From assembly GCA_024235135.1 (NCBI GenBank), contig JACKMZ010000011.1, positions 42,814 through 106,813 of the forward strand: a stretch of DNA of 64,000 nt, read 5' to 3'. Position numbers and translations under genes: made by a program. Source of the DNA: Gammaproteobacteria bacterium (GTDB taxonomy: Bacteria; Pseudomonadota; Gammaproteobacteria; Competibacterales; Competibacteraceae). Of this stretch, positions 34,210 through 42,647 are shown piece after piece (within the stretch, counting starts at the first letter, position 1; each line of letters opens with the position of its first letter). Below the pieces are notes generated by a model, which saw only the letters and a program-made list of their open reading frames with translations, made no database searches and was not told the DNA's origin.

Positions 34210-35568
34210 ATGCTCCCCGTTCCACTGAAACTCCTTGACCGCTACGAGACACAGCTAACGCAACAGTGCATTGAGCATGCTCAACGTGCCCATTATCACA
34301 AGTGGCTGCGTTTCTACCTCGACTTTTGCCATAAATATGGCTTTGCCCCTGATGATTCCCGTAGTTTGCCGCTTTTCCTGGAGAAGCTTCGTTCAAAACG
34401 GCAACCCGACTGGATGTGTCAGCAGGCTCGCGAGGCGATATCGCTTTACTGGGAAACTTTGCCTGTGGTTGCGCCAACCGTTGCTTCGCCACCTCACAGC
34501 CAATACAGGACGCCGCTCCGACTTCAATCCGCAAACATTGTCCCTCCCCATCGACCGACGTGCGGAATTAGCGAACCCTCCTTGGAAAAACCGAAATTGA
34601 CGGGAGCCTCGTGGGTTGCGCTCTACGACGGACTGAACTCGGCTATTCAGGTACGACACTATTCCCCAAAAACCCTCCAGGCCTATACGGTCTGGATACA
34701 AAAGCTGCAAACCTTCACCAAAAGCAAGGACCCCGTTTTACTGTCCATGGACGACGTGAAAGCCTTTTTGAGCTTTTTAGCCGTCGAAAAGAATGTCTCG
34801 GCATCAACTCAGAATCAGGCTTTCAATGCCTTGCTGTTTCTATTTAGGCACGTTCTTGAGAAAGACTTCGGTCAAGTCGAAGGCGTGGTCCGCGCCAAAC
34901 GCAGAAAGTCCATTCCGGTTGTTTTATCGCGTGAGGAGGTAGACCGGATCATCGAACGGTTGGACGATCCTCACGATTTGATCGCCAAGCTTTTGTACGG
35001 GTGCGGTTTGCGGCTATTCGAATGTCTGCAACTACGTGTGCAGGACCTGAACATGGCCTTGGACGTATTGACGGTTCATGACGGGAAAGGAAAAAAGGAC
35101 CGCACGGTGCCGCTGCCTCAAGTTTTACGCCCGGCCTTAAATGCGCAGATCGACAAAGTCGCGGAGTTGCACGCGGCGGATTTGGCAGCCGGTTACGTGG
35201 GGACGTTCTTGCCTGGCGCTATCGATAAAAAGTACCCGGCGGCCGCGAAGGAACTACCTTGGCAATGGCTGTTTCCGGCCAAGGCATTGACCCGCTTGCC
35301 CGACAACGATGGCCACAAGCGATTCCATCTGCATCCCAGCCTGGTGCAAAAAGCCATTACGGTCGCGGTACGCCGCAGTCGTATCCCCAAGCGAGCCTCC
35401 GCACACACCTTCCGACACAGCTTTGCCAGCCACCTTCTGCAGGCGAACTACGACATTCGAACCATCCAGGAATTGCTCGGCCATAGCGACGTCCGTACCA
35501 CCATGATTTACACCCATACAGCGAAGCCCGTCACCATCTCGAAACCGAAAAGCCCCCTGGATTTCTGA
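34210..35568 (+). CDS. intI: Integron integrase with N-terminal extension
   Basis: A 452-residue tyrosine recombinase. Catalytic residues: Arg in YGCGLRLFE, Lys in GKGKKDRTVPLP, His/Arg in SAHTFRHSFASHLL, His in LGHSDVRTT, and nucleophile Tyr in MIYTHT. The integron-specific insertion is present (LPGAIDKKYPAAAKELPWQWLFPA), separating IntI from XerC/D. Normal IntI proteins are about 320-340 residues. Here residues 1-120 form an extra segment (HYHKWLRFYLDFCHKYGFAPDD...REAISLYWETL) resembling a second SAM-like core-binding domain before the usual one (LYDGLNSAIQVRHYSPKTLQAYTVWIQKL). It inserts and excises cassettes at attI and attC. Confidence 0.95.
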   Translation: MLPVPLKLLDRYETQLTQQCIEHAQRAHYHKWLRFYLDFCHKYGFAPDDSRSLPLFLEKLRSKRQPDWMCQQAREAISLYWETLPVVAPTVASPPHSQYRTPLRLQSANIVPPHRPTCGISEPSLEKPKLTGASWVALYDGLNSAIQVRHYSPKTLQAYTVWIQKLQTFTKSKDPVLLSMDDVKAFLSFLAVEKNVSASTQNQAFNALLFLFRHVLEKDFGQVEGVVRAKRRKSIPVVLSREEVDRIIERLDDPHDLIAKLLYGCGLRLFECLQLRVQDLNMALDVLTVHDGKGKKDRTVPLPQVLRPALNAQIDKVAELHAADLAAGYVGTFLPGAIDKKYPAAAKELPWQWLFPAKALTRLPDNDGHKRFHLHPSLVQKAITVAVRRSRIPKRASAHTFRHSFASHLLQANYDIRTIQELLGHSDVRTTMIYTHTAKPVTISKPKSPLDF

Positions 35569-35929
35569 TTGGCAGCACCTGGCGAGGGCGAAATCCATAC
35601 CACTCCCTCATCCGCCGGCGGTTCCAATTCGCAAATCGAAAACCATCGTCAAGCTAGCGCCCGCTCCGCCGAAACTTCCCGCGACCGGTATGGCGCCAAT
35701 CAGGTGCAGCGCCGCCGCCAACAGCCACAGGCTCAGCCGCGACCCAAGAGCCTTCAGTAGGATCGTAACCCCGCCAGCCACCGCCAGGAATAAAGACCTC
35801 CGGCCAGGCATGCCGATATCGTTTCATGCATCACGCGGATACGCGCTGGTGTAGGATTGATAATGTACTTAATCACGTACATAATTCTGTAATTATTAAG
35901 GTACAGATTGATGCCGTGAGGTTAACATC
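35569..35929. other. Region between integrase and toxin-antitoxin genes
   Basis: A 361-bp stretch. A minus-strand frame at 35608-35811 encodes a 67-residue hydrophobic peptide (TILLKALGSRLSLWLLAAALHLIGAIPVAG) with no ribosome-binding site; it may be a fragment of a membrane or outer-membrane protein. The right end holds the antitoxin promoter. Confidence 0.4.
35863..35882 (+). promoter_or_regulatory. Inverted repeat in antitoxin promoter
   Basis: ATGTAC (35863-35868) and GTACAT (35877-35882) are spaced 8 bp apart, 48 bp before the Phd-like antitoxin start, with another GTAC at about 35901. This is a likely operator for autorepression by the antitoxin or toxin-antitoxin complex. Confidence 0.5.
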
Positions 35930-36217
35930 ATGAAATACGTATCGGTGACGGAAGCACGGGCCCAGTTGCCCAGTCTGGTCGATGCGCCGGGCGATGTGGT
36001 GCTGACGCGTCAGGGTCAGCCGGTGGCGGTGCTGATGCCGATCGAAGAATACCGCGCCACCCAGGCCCTGTTGTCGTTGGCCCGGCAGCCGGAACGTCTG
36101 GCGGAGATTCTGGACGCGCATCGTCGCGTACAGCATGGCGATTTGGAAGAATTCGTGGAATTCGACGCACTGGATACGGAAACGGATGCCGCCCCCGTTC
36201 GCCAACATTCAGTTTGA
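35930..36217 (+). CDS. Phd/YefM-family antitoxin
   Basis: A 95-residue protein with the Phd/YefM N-terminal DNA-binding fold: MKYVSVTEARAQLPSLVDAPGDVVLTRQGQPVAVLMPIEEYRA. The acidic C-terminal tail (HGDLEEFVEFDALDTETDAA) would wrap around the toxin. It should neutralise the toxin encoded by the overlapping downstream frame and repress its own promoter through the nearby inverted repeat. The 32-bp overlap with the toxin gene indicates translational coupling. Confidence 0.88.
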   Translation: MKYVSVTEARAQLPSLVDAPGDVVLTRQGQPVAVLMPIEEYRATQALLSLARQPERLAEILDAHRRVQHGDLEEFVEFDALDTETDAAPVRQHSV

Positions 36218-36455
36218 CCGCAAGGTGCTCGCCGATCTCGGCCGCTATCCCCGACAGATCAATGCGTGCCTGAAGCGGGCGTTTCGCGACATTCGCGATG
36301 GGCCTTTGGAACTGCAAGCCTTAGCGACGCAACCGCCGGGTTTGTACTTCGCGCACGCCTGCGGCCATCAGATCATCGCCTCGGTGCACGAACCCAGCCA
36401 AACAGTAGTGATTCTCGATGCGATTCCCTTCGCATCACCGGGTTTGTTGCCTTGA
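36186..36455 (+). CDS. RelE/ParE-like toxin
   Basis: 89 residues from ATG 36186 inside the end of the antitoxin gene. It has the small RelE/ParE-type fold outline: helix pair NIQFDRKVLADLGRYPRQINACLKRAFRDI and a terminal strand pair IIASVHEPSQTVVILDAIPF. Depending on subfamily it would cut ribosome-bound mRNA or poison gyrase; this cannot be decided here. Its stop TGA overlaps the TTG start of the next gene. Lying beside an integron integrase suggests a stabilising role, which is inference. Confidence 0.7.
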   Translation: MPPPFANIQFDRKVLADLGRYPRQINACLKRAFRDIRDGPLELQALATQPPGLYFAHACGHQIIASVHEPSQTVVILDAIPFASPGLLP

Positions 36456-36733
36456 TCGCGGCTGTTCTGCAATTGCTCGGTCTGAGCATGGAAATCGTCG
36501 GCGTGTTGCTGATGGCGAATCTTTACACCGGCATCGTTCCCTGGCGACAACTGTTGTCGATATTGCTCAGCGCCCTGGTCCGTGGGGCCACGGCGGTGGG
36601 CGCCGTCGAAGTGGCGGATTTACGCGCGGAGAACAAAATGGCCGCCTTGCAGGGCCTGGCCCTGGTCGGTGGCGGCTTCTTCCTGCAAGCCCTTGGCGTG
36701 CTCTGGAGCTGGTTGGGCGGTGCTATCGCTTGA
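36452..36733 (+). CDS. Small membrane protein coupled to the toxin gene
   Basis: 93 residues from TTG 36452, chosen because TTGA overlaps the toxin stop; an internal ATG at 36488 is the alternative. Two hydrophobic segments are present: IAAVLQLLGLSMEIVGVLLMANLYTG at the start and LALVGGGFFLQALGVLWSWLGGAI at the end, joined by a polar loop with VADLRAENK. No family is recognised. The overlap implies co-translation with the toxin-antitoxin pair. Confidence 0.6.
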   Translation: MIAAVLQLLGLSMEIVGVLLMANLYTGIVPWRQLLSILLSALVRGATAVGAVEVADLRAENKMAALQGLALVGGGFFLQALGVLWSWLGGAIA

Positions 36734-36771
36734 TCCGATCGGTCTCCCGTTCGAACCCCGCCCATCCCGAC

Positions 36772-37581
36772 TTACGCACCGCAGAACCATTCCAGCCTTT
36801 TCTTGATGTCCGTCCCATCGATCGTGTAAATAGCCTGTGTGGTGGACTCGTAACCGGACGATCTTACGATGATTTCCATCCTTCCATCGCCATTGAGATC
36901 CAGAATGCCAATGACTTCCTGTTTTTCCAAAGCACATTCGGCCGTGCAGGCTTGCGGAAAAAGTTGGGACTTGATGGGCACCGTCAGCACGGATTCATCC
37001 ACCAGCTTGCGCAACAACAGCACGGAATAATCCCCGGCCTCCGTGGAGGTGGCGCTACCCCGATGGCGCGAGGCGACGATCAGCACTTCGTCGCGGCGAT
37101 CGCCTTCCAAATCGACGCGCCACAACTCCTTGACATCCGGTTGCGCATCGTTGATTTGCTGTTCCTGCAACCACTGGGAAAGGGCATCGCGATAGACCGG
37201 ACTGCTAGGGTCCAGCGCATCCGGTCTGCGCGGCGCCGCGTTCCAGGAAGCGCCCACCAGGGTCACGGCGTCGTTGGGTAATGTTTGAACGGAATCGAAA
37301 GTCGGCGTCGAACAGGTTTCATGGCCTTTATCCGGTTCCAGGGTTGTATTTCGCAAATAGTGCCCGTCCTTGGAATAAGCGCGGAACGTCAATGTTTGGG
37401 TCACCAGTTCCTGGGCATCCGCCGCCGCCACCCAGTTACCTCCCGCCGCCGCTCCGTAGAGTTGACCGGTGGCGGCATCGACGATCGGCACGATTTCCTC
37501 GGCCCTGGCCAACGTGACGCCACCAACCAGTCCCAGGCCGAACAATCCTGTCAGGACATACGGAGTAAACGATCTCATCAT
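36772..37581 (-). CDS. Secreted protein with EF-hand-like Ca-binding loop
   Basis: About 269 residues from ATG 37581 (a second ATG follows directly); the longer open frame upstream overlaps the neighbouring peptidase gene and is rejected. An N-terminal signal peptide (MMRSFTPYVLTGLFGLGLVGGVTLARA) leads to a mature domain with ELWRVDLEGDRRDEVLIVASRH and IGILDLNGDGRMEIIVRSSGYE. These two D-x-(E/N)-G-D-x-R-x-E loops are typical of FG-GAP/VCBS-type or EF-hand-like calcium sites. Four cysteines cluster in HETCST and QACTAECALEK, with a last one near the C-terminus. The role is unknown; it starts 1 bp after the peptidase gene and so is in one operon with it. Confidence 0.65.
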   Translation of the reverse strand: MMRSFTPYVLTGLFGLGLVGGVTLARAEEIVPIVDAATGQLYGAAAGGNWVAAADAQELVTQTLTFRAYSKDGHYLRNTTLEPDKGHETCSTPTFDSVQTLPNDAVTLVGASWNAAPRRPDALDPSSPVYRDALSQWLQEQQINDAQPDVKELWRVDLEGDRRDEVLIVASRHRGSATSTEAGDYSVLLLRKLVDESVLTVPIKSQLFPQACTAECALEKQEVIGILDLNGDGRMEIIVRSSGYESTTQAIYTIDGTDIKKRLEWFCGA

Positions 37582-37582
37582 A

Positions 37583-38278
37583 TTAACGGTGCCTCGTGCA
37601 ATCGTAATCCGCTGGGAGTCTACTGCTTCCTTGACCGGCAAAGGCACGGCGAGCCACCGCGTCCAGGAACTGATTCCAGTTACTGAGCGATGACAAGGTT
37701 TTCGGCACGCCGAACTCGGTACAGGCTTCGTCCAGTACGGTACGGGTCGCCGAACCATAATCGCCGTCCACATTCCCCCTAAAGCGTTTGCCCAGCATGT
37801 AATAGCAGACGCCCTGTACAAACAGGGTCACGGTGCGAACGGTACGAAAACCGACGCCGCCCCCATCGTCGATATGAAAATGATCGCGATGGGCGCGGTT
37901 GTAATTGTAAGCCAGCACGGTCCCGAAATGCTTGCGCAGAATGGCTTCCACACCCAGGTAAAAGCTGGGGTAATCCTCGAACCGGTTGGTGACGAAGGTT
38001 CTACCCGGCCAGAAAATAGCGTCCAGATCAAATGCGCGCCCCATGCCGTGATAACCGGATTTATTCACATAAGCGCCCGCGGACACAATGGCCTGCGGAC
38101 GACCATTGGGACAGACCCGCCATAATTCGTTGAAGCACGTTTCCAGCTTGGTATAAAAAGCATTGGTGCAATGGAAGGTCCGCTGTTTGCCGATGGTGCC
38201 GTAGGGGGCCACCGGATTACGGGCATAATGCACAGGTACTGTGCCAATGGTATTAAAGGCTTTTTCGCGTTCCGACAT
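37583..38278 (-). CDS. Extensin-like D,D-peptidase with peptidoglycan-binding-like tail
   Basis: A 231-residue protein with the LAS-fold zinc site: SGYHGMGRAFDLD (His77 and Asp84) and HRDHFHIDDG (His133 and His135), the pattern of extensin-like C-terminal and VanY/M15-type D,D-carboxypeptidases. A C-terminal segment with VQGVCYYMLGKRFRGNVDGDYGSATRTVLDEAC resembles a peptidoglycan-binding_1 domain. There is no N-terminal signal peptide, which is unusual for a wall-acting enzyme and raises the possibility of export by another route. It is followed by the EF-hand-like gene and preceded, 110 bp away, by an alpha/beta hydrolase. Confidence 0.78.
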   Translation of the reverse strand: MSEREKAFNTIGTVPVHYARNPVAPYGTIGKQRTFHCTNAFYTKLETCFNELWRVCPNGRPQAIVSAGAYVNKSGYHGMGRAFDLDAIFWPGRTFVTNRFEDYPSFYLGVEAILRKHFGTVLAYNYNRAHRDHFHIDDGGGVGFRTVRTVTLFVQGVCYYMLGKRFRGNVDGDYGSATRTVLDEACTEFGVPKTLSSLSNWNQFLDAVARRAFAGQGSSRLPADYDCTRHR

Positions 38279-38388
38279 AGTCTCTATCTCCTCTAATCGG
38301 TATGTCCATGTGCGTTTGTCAATGGATAATGAATCTCAAGCTCCGGGTCGGTCGCGTCCCAACCCGGCAGCGTGCCTGGACCCGGTAT

Positions 38389-39111
38389 TTACGCGGATAA
38401 TGCCCGGGCGGTCGGGATCAGTTTGGCGCATTCCCGTCTGACCCGCTCCAGCATCCAGGCCCAGGCTAATTCGGAGCCCATGCGGTCTTCGACGGGTGTT
38501 ACGTTGGTCAATCCACCGTTGGCTTCCTTGATGAAACGCTGGCCGGACGGTACGGATTCCGGGACCCAGGGCATTCCGCCCAAGGCGCCGTGCGTGGCGT
38601 GGAAGAACTGTAATTCGTAGCGGGTTCGCGCGGAGTTTTCCCGCAAGCAACCACAGTTTCCAAACGATTCCCGGGATTTGGTCGCCGGATCTCGGCGCGC
38701 ATGGTAGACCTGTTTGACGTTGCGGCTGATCGTCGAACCGCTGACCGGAACGGAGCGATCGACCGCATCGAACAGAAACATCGCGTCGACCTCGTAGCCG
38801 AAATGTTTCATCCAGCTCGCCGCCGCGATCACGGCGGCCCCGCCACGGCTGTAACCGGACAGAAACACCTTGGCTTCCGGATTCTCGGCCAGTTTGCCCA
38901 CGACATAGTTGTAGACCTTGAGCGCCTGCGGGAAGGTGTCGTTACCGAATACGCGCGGGCCGCGATGATAGAAAGGCTCGGCAATCCAGGCGCGCTCCCC
39001 ACCGAGGCCGATGCCACGGCTGAGCTTGCTGACGTGGCTGTTGGCGAACGTTTCCTGGTATTGCGAATTGGAAAATGTTCCGGCGCCGTCAATGCCTGCA
39101 AATATGATCAT
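38389..39111 (-). CDS. Alpha/beta hydrolase, DUF2235-like
   Basis: A 240-residue protein with the nucleophile elbow FLSGYSRGGAAVIAAAS (GYSRG) and an N-terminal strand MIIFAGIDGAGTFSNSQ, as in DUF2235/Tle-like lipases. The Asp is likely in MFLFDAVDRSVP, and the catalytic His in FFHATHGALGG. There is no signal peptide. DUF2235-type proteins are often phospholipase effectors of type VI secretion, and the neighbouring wall peptidase also lacks a signal, but no secretion genes are here. Function remains open. Confidence 0.65.
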   Translation of the reverse strand: MIIFAGIDGAGTFSNSQYQETFANSHVSKLSRGIGLGGERAWIAEPFYHRGPRVFGNDTFPQALKVYNYVVGKLAENPEAKVFLSGYSRGGAAVIAAASWMKHFGYEVDAMFLFDAVDRSVPVSGSTISRNVKQVYHARRDPATKSRESFGNCGCLRENSARTRYELQFFHATHGALGGMPWVPESVPSGQRFIKEANGGLTNVTPVEDRMGSELAWAWMLERVRRECAKLIPTARALSA

Positions 39112-39288
39112 GGTCGGTTTCCTTCGCTGATTAAATAAACAGGACTCGGGTAATCCCCGATAGTCCCATTCCCTTCTTCAACGACCATGCCAAGCGATTG
39201 AAAAGCCCGAAAAACTGAATATCCATCCCGGCGTCGAGCGGATCGCCAGCGGCAAAACCGGGGTGACTGGCCTATTTTGGCCATTGAC

Positions 39289-39318
39289 GGGCCAATCTGG
39301 ACCGAGCCAGATTGGCCC
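39289..39318. repeat. Perfect 12-bp inverted repeat
   Basis: GGGCCAATCTGG (39289-39300) and CCAGATTGGCCC (39307-39318), spaced 6 bp, lie 40 bp past the stop of the patatin gene on its strand. It could be a terminator hairpin, though no T-run follows on either side. Confidence 0.5.
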
Positions 39319-39357
39319 CGTGGCGTCGCCGGCGTCGTCGCCGGCGCGATGAGGAAG

Positions 39358-40578
39358 CTACGATTTTTTGCTGAACGAAAATCCCGGCGGTTGCTTGTGC
39401 CAAGGATAACCCTTGCGGCCCAACTGATACCCGTATTCGAACAAGGCGTTCATATACGCGGTATCGAAGTCTTCCTTGTGTTCATGATTAAAGTCCGACC
39501 CGATATAGGCGAGATTGAAATCGACGCCATCCTGCTGGGTGGTCAGATAGATCTTGTACAGATCCCCTACGCCCTGGGTCTGAATCAACGACGAAATAGC
39601 CCTTCCGACGATGCTGAGCGTGGACCGTTCGACCGAAGCCCATTGCGGGTCCAAACGCGCATTGCGAATGACGAAGACATTCCGCTCCCGATCGGCCACT
39701 TTCAGACCCTGACTGCGGGCGATATCGAACAAACCCGGCGGATAGAGAAACACCTGGGCCATGGCGCCGCCGTCCACATGCATCTCCTGATAGGGTTTGC
39801 CATCCACTTCAACATTGAACATCGTCGGGGGAAATGCGCCGGGGATCGCCGCCGAAGCCAACATGATATGGCGAAACAGATCCAAGGCCTGGGCATTCGC
39901 GTGACTCGCAATGGCGCCCATATTCCAGATGACCGGGCGGCGGGCATCGAGATCGGTCGTACCGATCAGCAGCAAACGGCCCTTTTGATATTCAGCGGCC
40001 ACCCGCTGTAGGAAATCGGCGTTGATGTGTTTGGAAATCAATTCCCAAAGCGGGGCGTTGTCAGCCATGCCATCGCTGGTCAGCGCCGCCAGGAAACTAC
40101 GCTGCTTCATGACGTCCGGCGGACCGATGGTGGTGTAAACGGTACGTAGTTCCTCGTCATACTCGGGCCCCAGGAAAGCAAACGGCGCAATCAACGCGCC
40201 GGTGCTGATGCCCGTGACGCCCTTGAATTCAGGCCGAGTGCCGGTCTCGCTCCACCCCACCAGCAGACCCGCGCCAAAAGCGCCGTCATCGCCTCCGCCG
40301 GAAACCGCGAGAAAATTGACCGGAGGCAACGGGCCTTTATGTCCGGCGCGGATCAACAGTTCCTTCTCGCGCTGGGCGGACGCCATGGCATCGCGAATGA
40401 ACGGTTCGACGTCGGAATCCACCCAATAGCGAGCATCCGGAATACCCGGAATAACCGCTCGGCTGGTGTCCTCAAACGGCACGGCGCCCAAGCGGACAGG
40501 TGAAGCGCATCCCTGCACCAACAAGAGCAGCACGGTAGACAAAATGGCCATCATGAAAGTTTTGCTAGACATTGACAT
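39358..40578 (-). CDS. Patatin-like phospholipase lipoprotein
   Basis: About 406 residues from ATG 40578 (GAGTGGA just upstream; another ATG is 6 bp later). Residues 1-25 are a lipoprotein signal with lipobox LVQGCAS. The patatin dyad is complete: oxyanion loop SGGGDDGAFGAG, nucleophile Ser in TGISTGAL, and Asp in MHVDGGAMAQ. It should hydrolyse phospholipids or acyl esters from a membrane-anchored position. The gene is monocistronic and reads the same way as the FadL gene upstream. No secretion signal beyond the lipobox is seen. Confidence 0.9.
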   Translation of the reverse strand: MSMSSKTFMMAILSTVLLLLVQGCASPVRLGAVPFEDTSRAVIPGIPDARYWVDSDVEPFIRDAMASAQREKELLIRAGHKGPLPPVNFLAVSGGGDDGAFGAGLLVGWSETGTRPEFKGVTGISTGALIAPFAFLGPEYDEELRTVYTTIGPPDVMKQRSFLAALTSDGMADNAPLWELISKHINADFLQRVAAEYQKGRLLLIGTTDLDARRPVIWNMGAIASHANAQALDLFRHIMLASAAIPGAFPPTMFNVEVDGKPYQEMHVDGGAMAQVFLYPPGLFDIARSQGLKVADRERNVFVIRNARLDPQWASVERSTLSIVGRAISSLIQTQGVGDLYKIYLTTQQDGVDFNLAYIGSDFNHEHKEDFDTAYMNALFEYGYQLGRKGYPWHKQPPGFSFSKKS

Positions 40579-40748
40579 TCCACTCGGGTTGGTGTCGACC
40601 ACAAATAGCTCACATTTCACATCAAGAATATTGCTAAATCAGCTTCCTGGGCCCGGCCCGCTCTGCCGCCATCCAATCATATCAACAAGCTGGTCTATTG
40701 GATGGTGGGTTAAGTTGCGAAGCGAACCGGCCCTTCCCGATCCCTCCC

Positions 40749-42083
40749 TCAAAATGTCCAATTGCCGTATATCGCCAGGAAGAGCGTGCCGGTGTCTTCG
40801 TAGGAACCGTCGACATTGCCGCGTCCACCCAGCAATACCGATCGGTCGCTCTTCAGATCGGTGTCCACCGTTCCCCCATACATATACTCGGCGGCGAAGC
40901 CCCAACGCAGCGACTGGCTCGCTTGCTGTTCCGCGCCCACGCCAAAGCGCCAGGCCGCATTCAGTGGCAATGCCGGCGAAACCTTCGAGCCGTCCTGGAA
41001 ATCCGAATCATAGGCCATGCCGAAATTCAGTAGCCAAGTGGGATCGTTGAGACGGTACTGCGCCCCCGCGGCCAAATGCCAGGTATCTTTGAAATCCAGA
41101 TCGGTCGTCACACTGGTGGGGTTAGTCGAATCCGCGATACCCAACTGCACCTGACCAAATCGGGACCAATCTTGCCAACCCACGCTGCCGAGCACGGCCC
41201 AGCGATCATCGATTTGATGGAATACGCTGGCCATCACCTGTTGCGGCACTTTGATTCCGACCTTAATGTTGGAGTCTAGTAACCCGCGGCTGTCCAGCAA
41301 GGCGTTAAGACCCGGCGCCAGGTTCGAAAACTCCGCCGACGCTTTGAAGTCGAGGTCCACTTGCGAATTCCAAGTGAGTCCAAACCGGGTGTTGGCATCG
41401 ACCTCATACAGTAAACCGAGATTGACGCCCCAACCCCAGTCCTTATCGTCCAGCTTGAGCTGGCCATCGTCGTAGGAGGGCAGCACGTTGTTGATCGCCA
41501 CTTCGTTCTTGTAAATACCGTACATGGCGTTCACGCTCGCACCGATCGAGAGTTGGTCGGTCACCTTGTACGCGATGGAGGGCAACAGTGAAATGCCGAG
41601 CAGCGTTGTTTTTTGTACGTAGTAGCGACCCACCCAGTCGTCGTCATACTCCAGCGGGGCGCCGAAGTTACCGGTCATGGCGAACCCGATTTTGAGCCTG
41701 GGCGATACGCTGTAACTGAAGAATCCGCCGCCGCCCAGGAACCATCCGTTCGAACCGACCACGTTGCCGCCCTCTTCGCCACCCAGTGCGGGCGACGTTC
41801 CGGACCCCGACGAAAACTCCGTGTTGGCCCACAGCACCTGTCCCGAGGCCAGAAATTGGTTGCCATCCAAGCGGGTCATGCCGGCCGGGTTGGTGAATAC
41901 GGTCGACGCATCTTGAGCGCGTGCGCCGTAGCCCGCCGAGGCCAAACCGACATCGGCGGTGCCGACTTCATAGGAGATCAATCCACCGGCCGACGCTGGT
42001 CCCCCAATGAACAACGTGGAACACAGCGCGACAACGGGGATTGCTCCACGCGATTTCGCTATTGAAACGTTTTTAGAATTCAT
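40749..42083 (-). CDS. OmpP1/FadL-family outer-membrane transporter
   Basis: 444 residues from ATG 42083, which has a strong GGGAGAGG site; an upstream in-frame extension is not conserved-looking. After the signal peptide (CSTLFIGGPASA) comes GGLISYEVGTADVGLASAGYGARAQDASTVFTNPAGMTRLDG, the FadL/TodX N-terminal hatch with the NPAG signature. The remainder is an alternating-strand beta barrel ending LAIYGNWTF with a terminal Phe. It carries hydrophobic compounds such as long-chain fatty acids or aromatics across the outer membrane. A 560-bp leader precedes it. Confidence 0.93.
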   Translation of the reverse strand: MNSKNVSIAKSRGAIPVVALCSTLFIGGPASAGGLISYEVGTADVGLASAGYGARAQDASTVFTNPAGMTRLDGNQFLASGQVLWANTEFSSGSGTSPALGGEEGGNVVGSNGWFLGGGGFFSYSVSPRLKIGFAMTGNFGAPLEYDDDWVGRYYVQKTTLLGISLLPSIAYKVTDQLSIGASVNAMYGIYKNEVAINNVLPSYDDGQLKLDDKDWGWGVNLGLLYEVDANTRFGLTWNSQVDLDFKASAEFSNLAPGLNALLDSRGLLDSNIKVGIKVPQQVMASVFHQIDDRWAVLGSVGWQDWSRFGQVQLGIADSTNPTSVTTDLDFKDTWHLAAGAQYRLNDPTWLLNFGMAYDSDFQDGSKVSPALPLNAAWRFGVGAEQQASQSLRWGFAAEYMYGGTVDTDLKSDRSVLLGGRGNVDGSYEDTGTLFLAIYGNWTF

Positions 42084-42647
42084 GATCCTCTCCCATCGGA
42101 AGCTTGTTATTGTTCGGAAAGCCTCGAATTTGCCCCGGCGCATCTCATAGATGAAGTATAGGCCCGCACCCCAAGCATTCCGGTCGTATCCAGCTCGGGA
42201 CGAGCCGAAATTTTCGCCGTCAAGAACGCCGGCAGGGTTGAGAATTTCGTTTCCCGGATGTCGTGGAAGTCGCACGGCCACGACCGAAATCCGGACGGCT
42301 TCGCAACGTCGTCAGCGCGGGATCGCCGAGGTAGCCCACGAGGGACGCGGAAGATCAATTATAACCGCTGGCGCTCAATCACTGGCATTCTGAAAGGCCA
42401 GCGACCGATCGCCGAACACCCGCGAACGGGGCCGTCGGCTTTTTCGCGATATTCGTGGGCAAACCGGGTGAAAATCTCGTTTGATCGGCGGCGCCGCCCA
42501 AGGCGGGATGGCTGGCGAGAGCCCAAGCGACGCGTCGATAAATGTTGGAAAGCGGGGAATCCGGGGCTTGGATTATGCCCCGCGGCTGGCGAGCGATTCC
42601 TATGGAGCCGGGCAGGCAAGCCCCTACCCGGACATCACGACGGGCGA
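42084..42647. other. Long intergenic leader, no gene recognised
   Basis: A 564-bp stretch between the FadL start and the SlyD stop, both on the minus strand. No ORF has a convincing start, family or composition. It probably holds the fadL-type promoter and the slyD terminator. Confidence 0.5.

Larger units (their letters stand above)
28831..35568. mobile_element. Chromosomal integron: integrase plus minus-strand cassette array
   Basis: A divergent integron integrase at the right end, an attachment region to its left, and then a series of cassettes whose genes point away from it. Five attC sites with paired RYYYAAC/GTTRRRY cores and long imperfect inverted repeats were located (29305, 30035, 30652, 31127, 33979), plus one more (31569) split by an intron. 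Cassette genes typically stop just before their attC. The left end is not bounded by a clear attC; the last recognisable one is 29305-29403, so the SRPBCC gene may be the terminal cassette. Confidence 0.85.

Noticed and set aside
42359..42619. An 86-codon minus-strand frame upstream of the FadL gene
   Set aside because: Composition is arginine-rich and irregular, with no ribosome-binding site or family.
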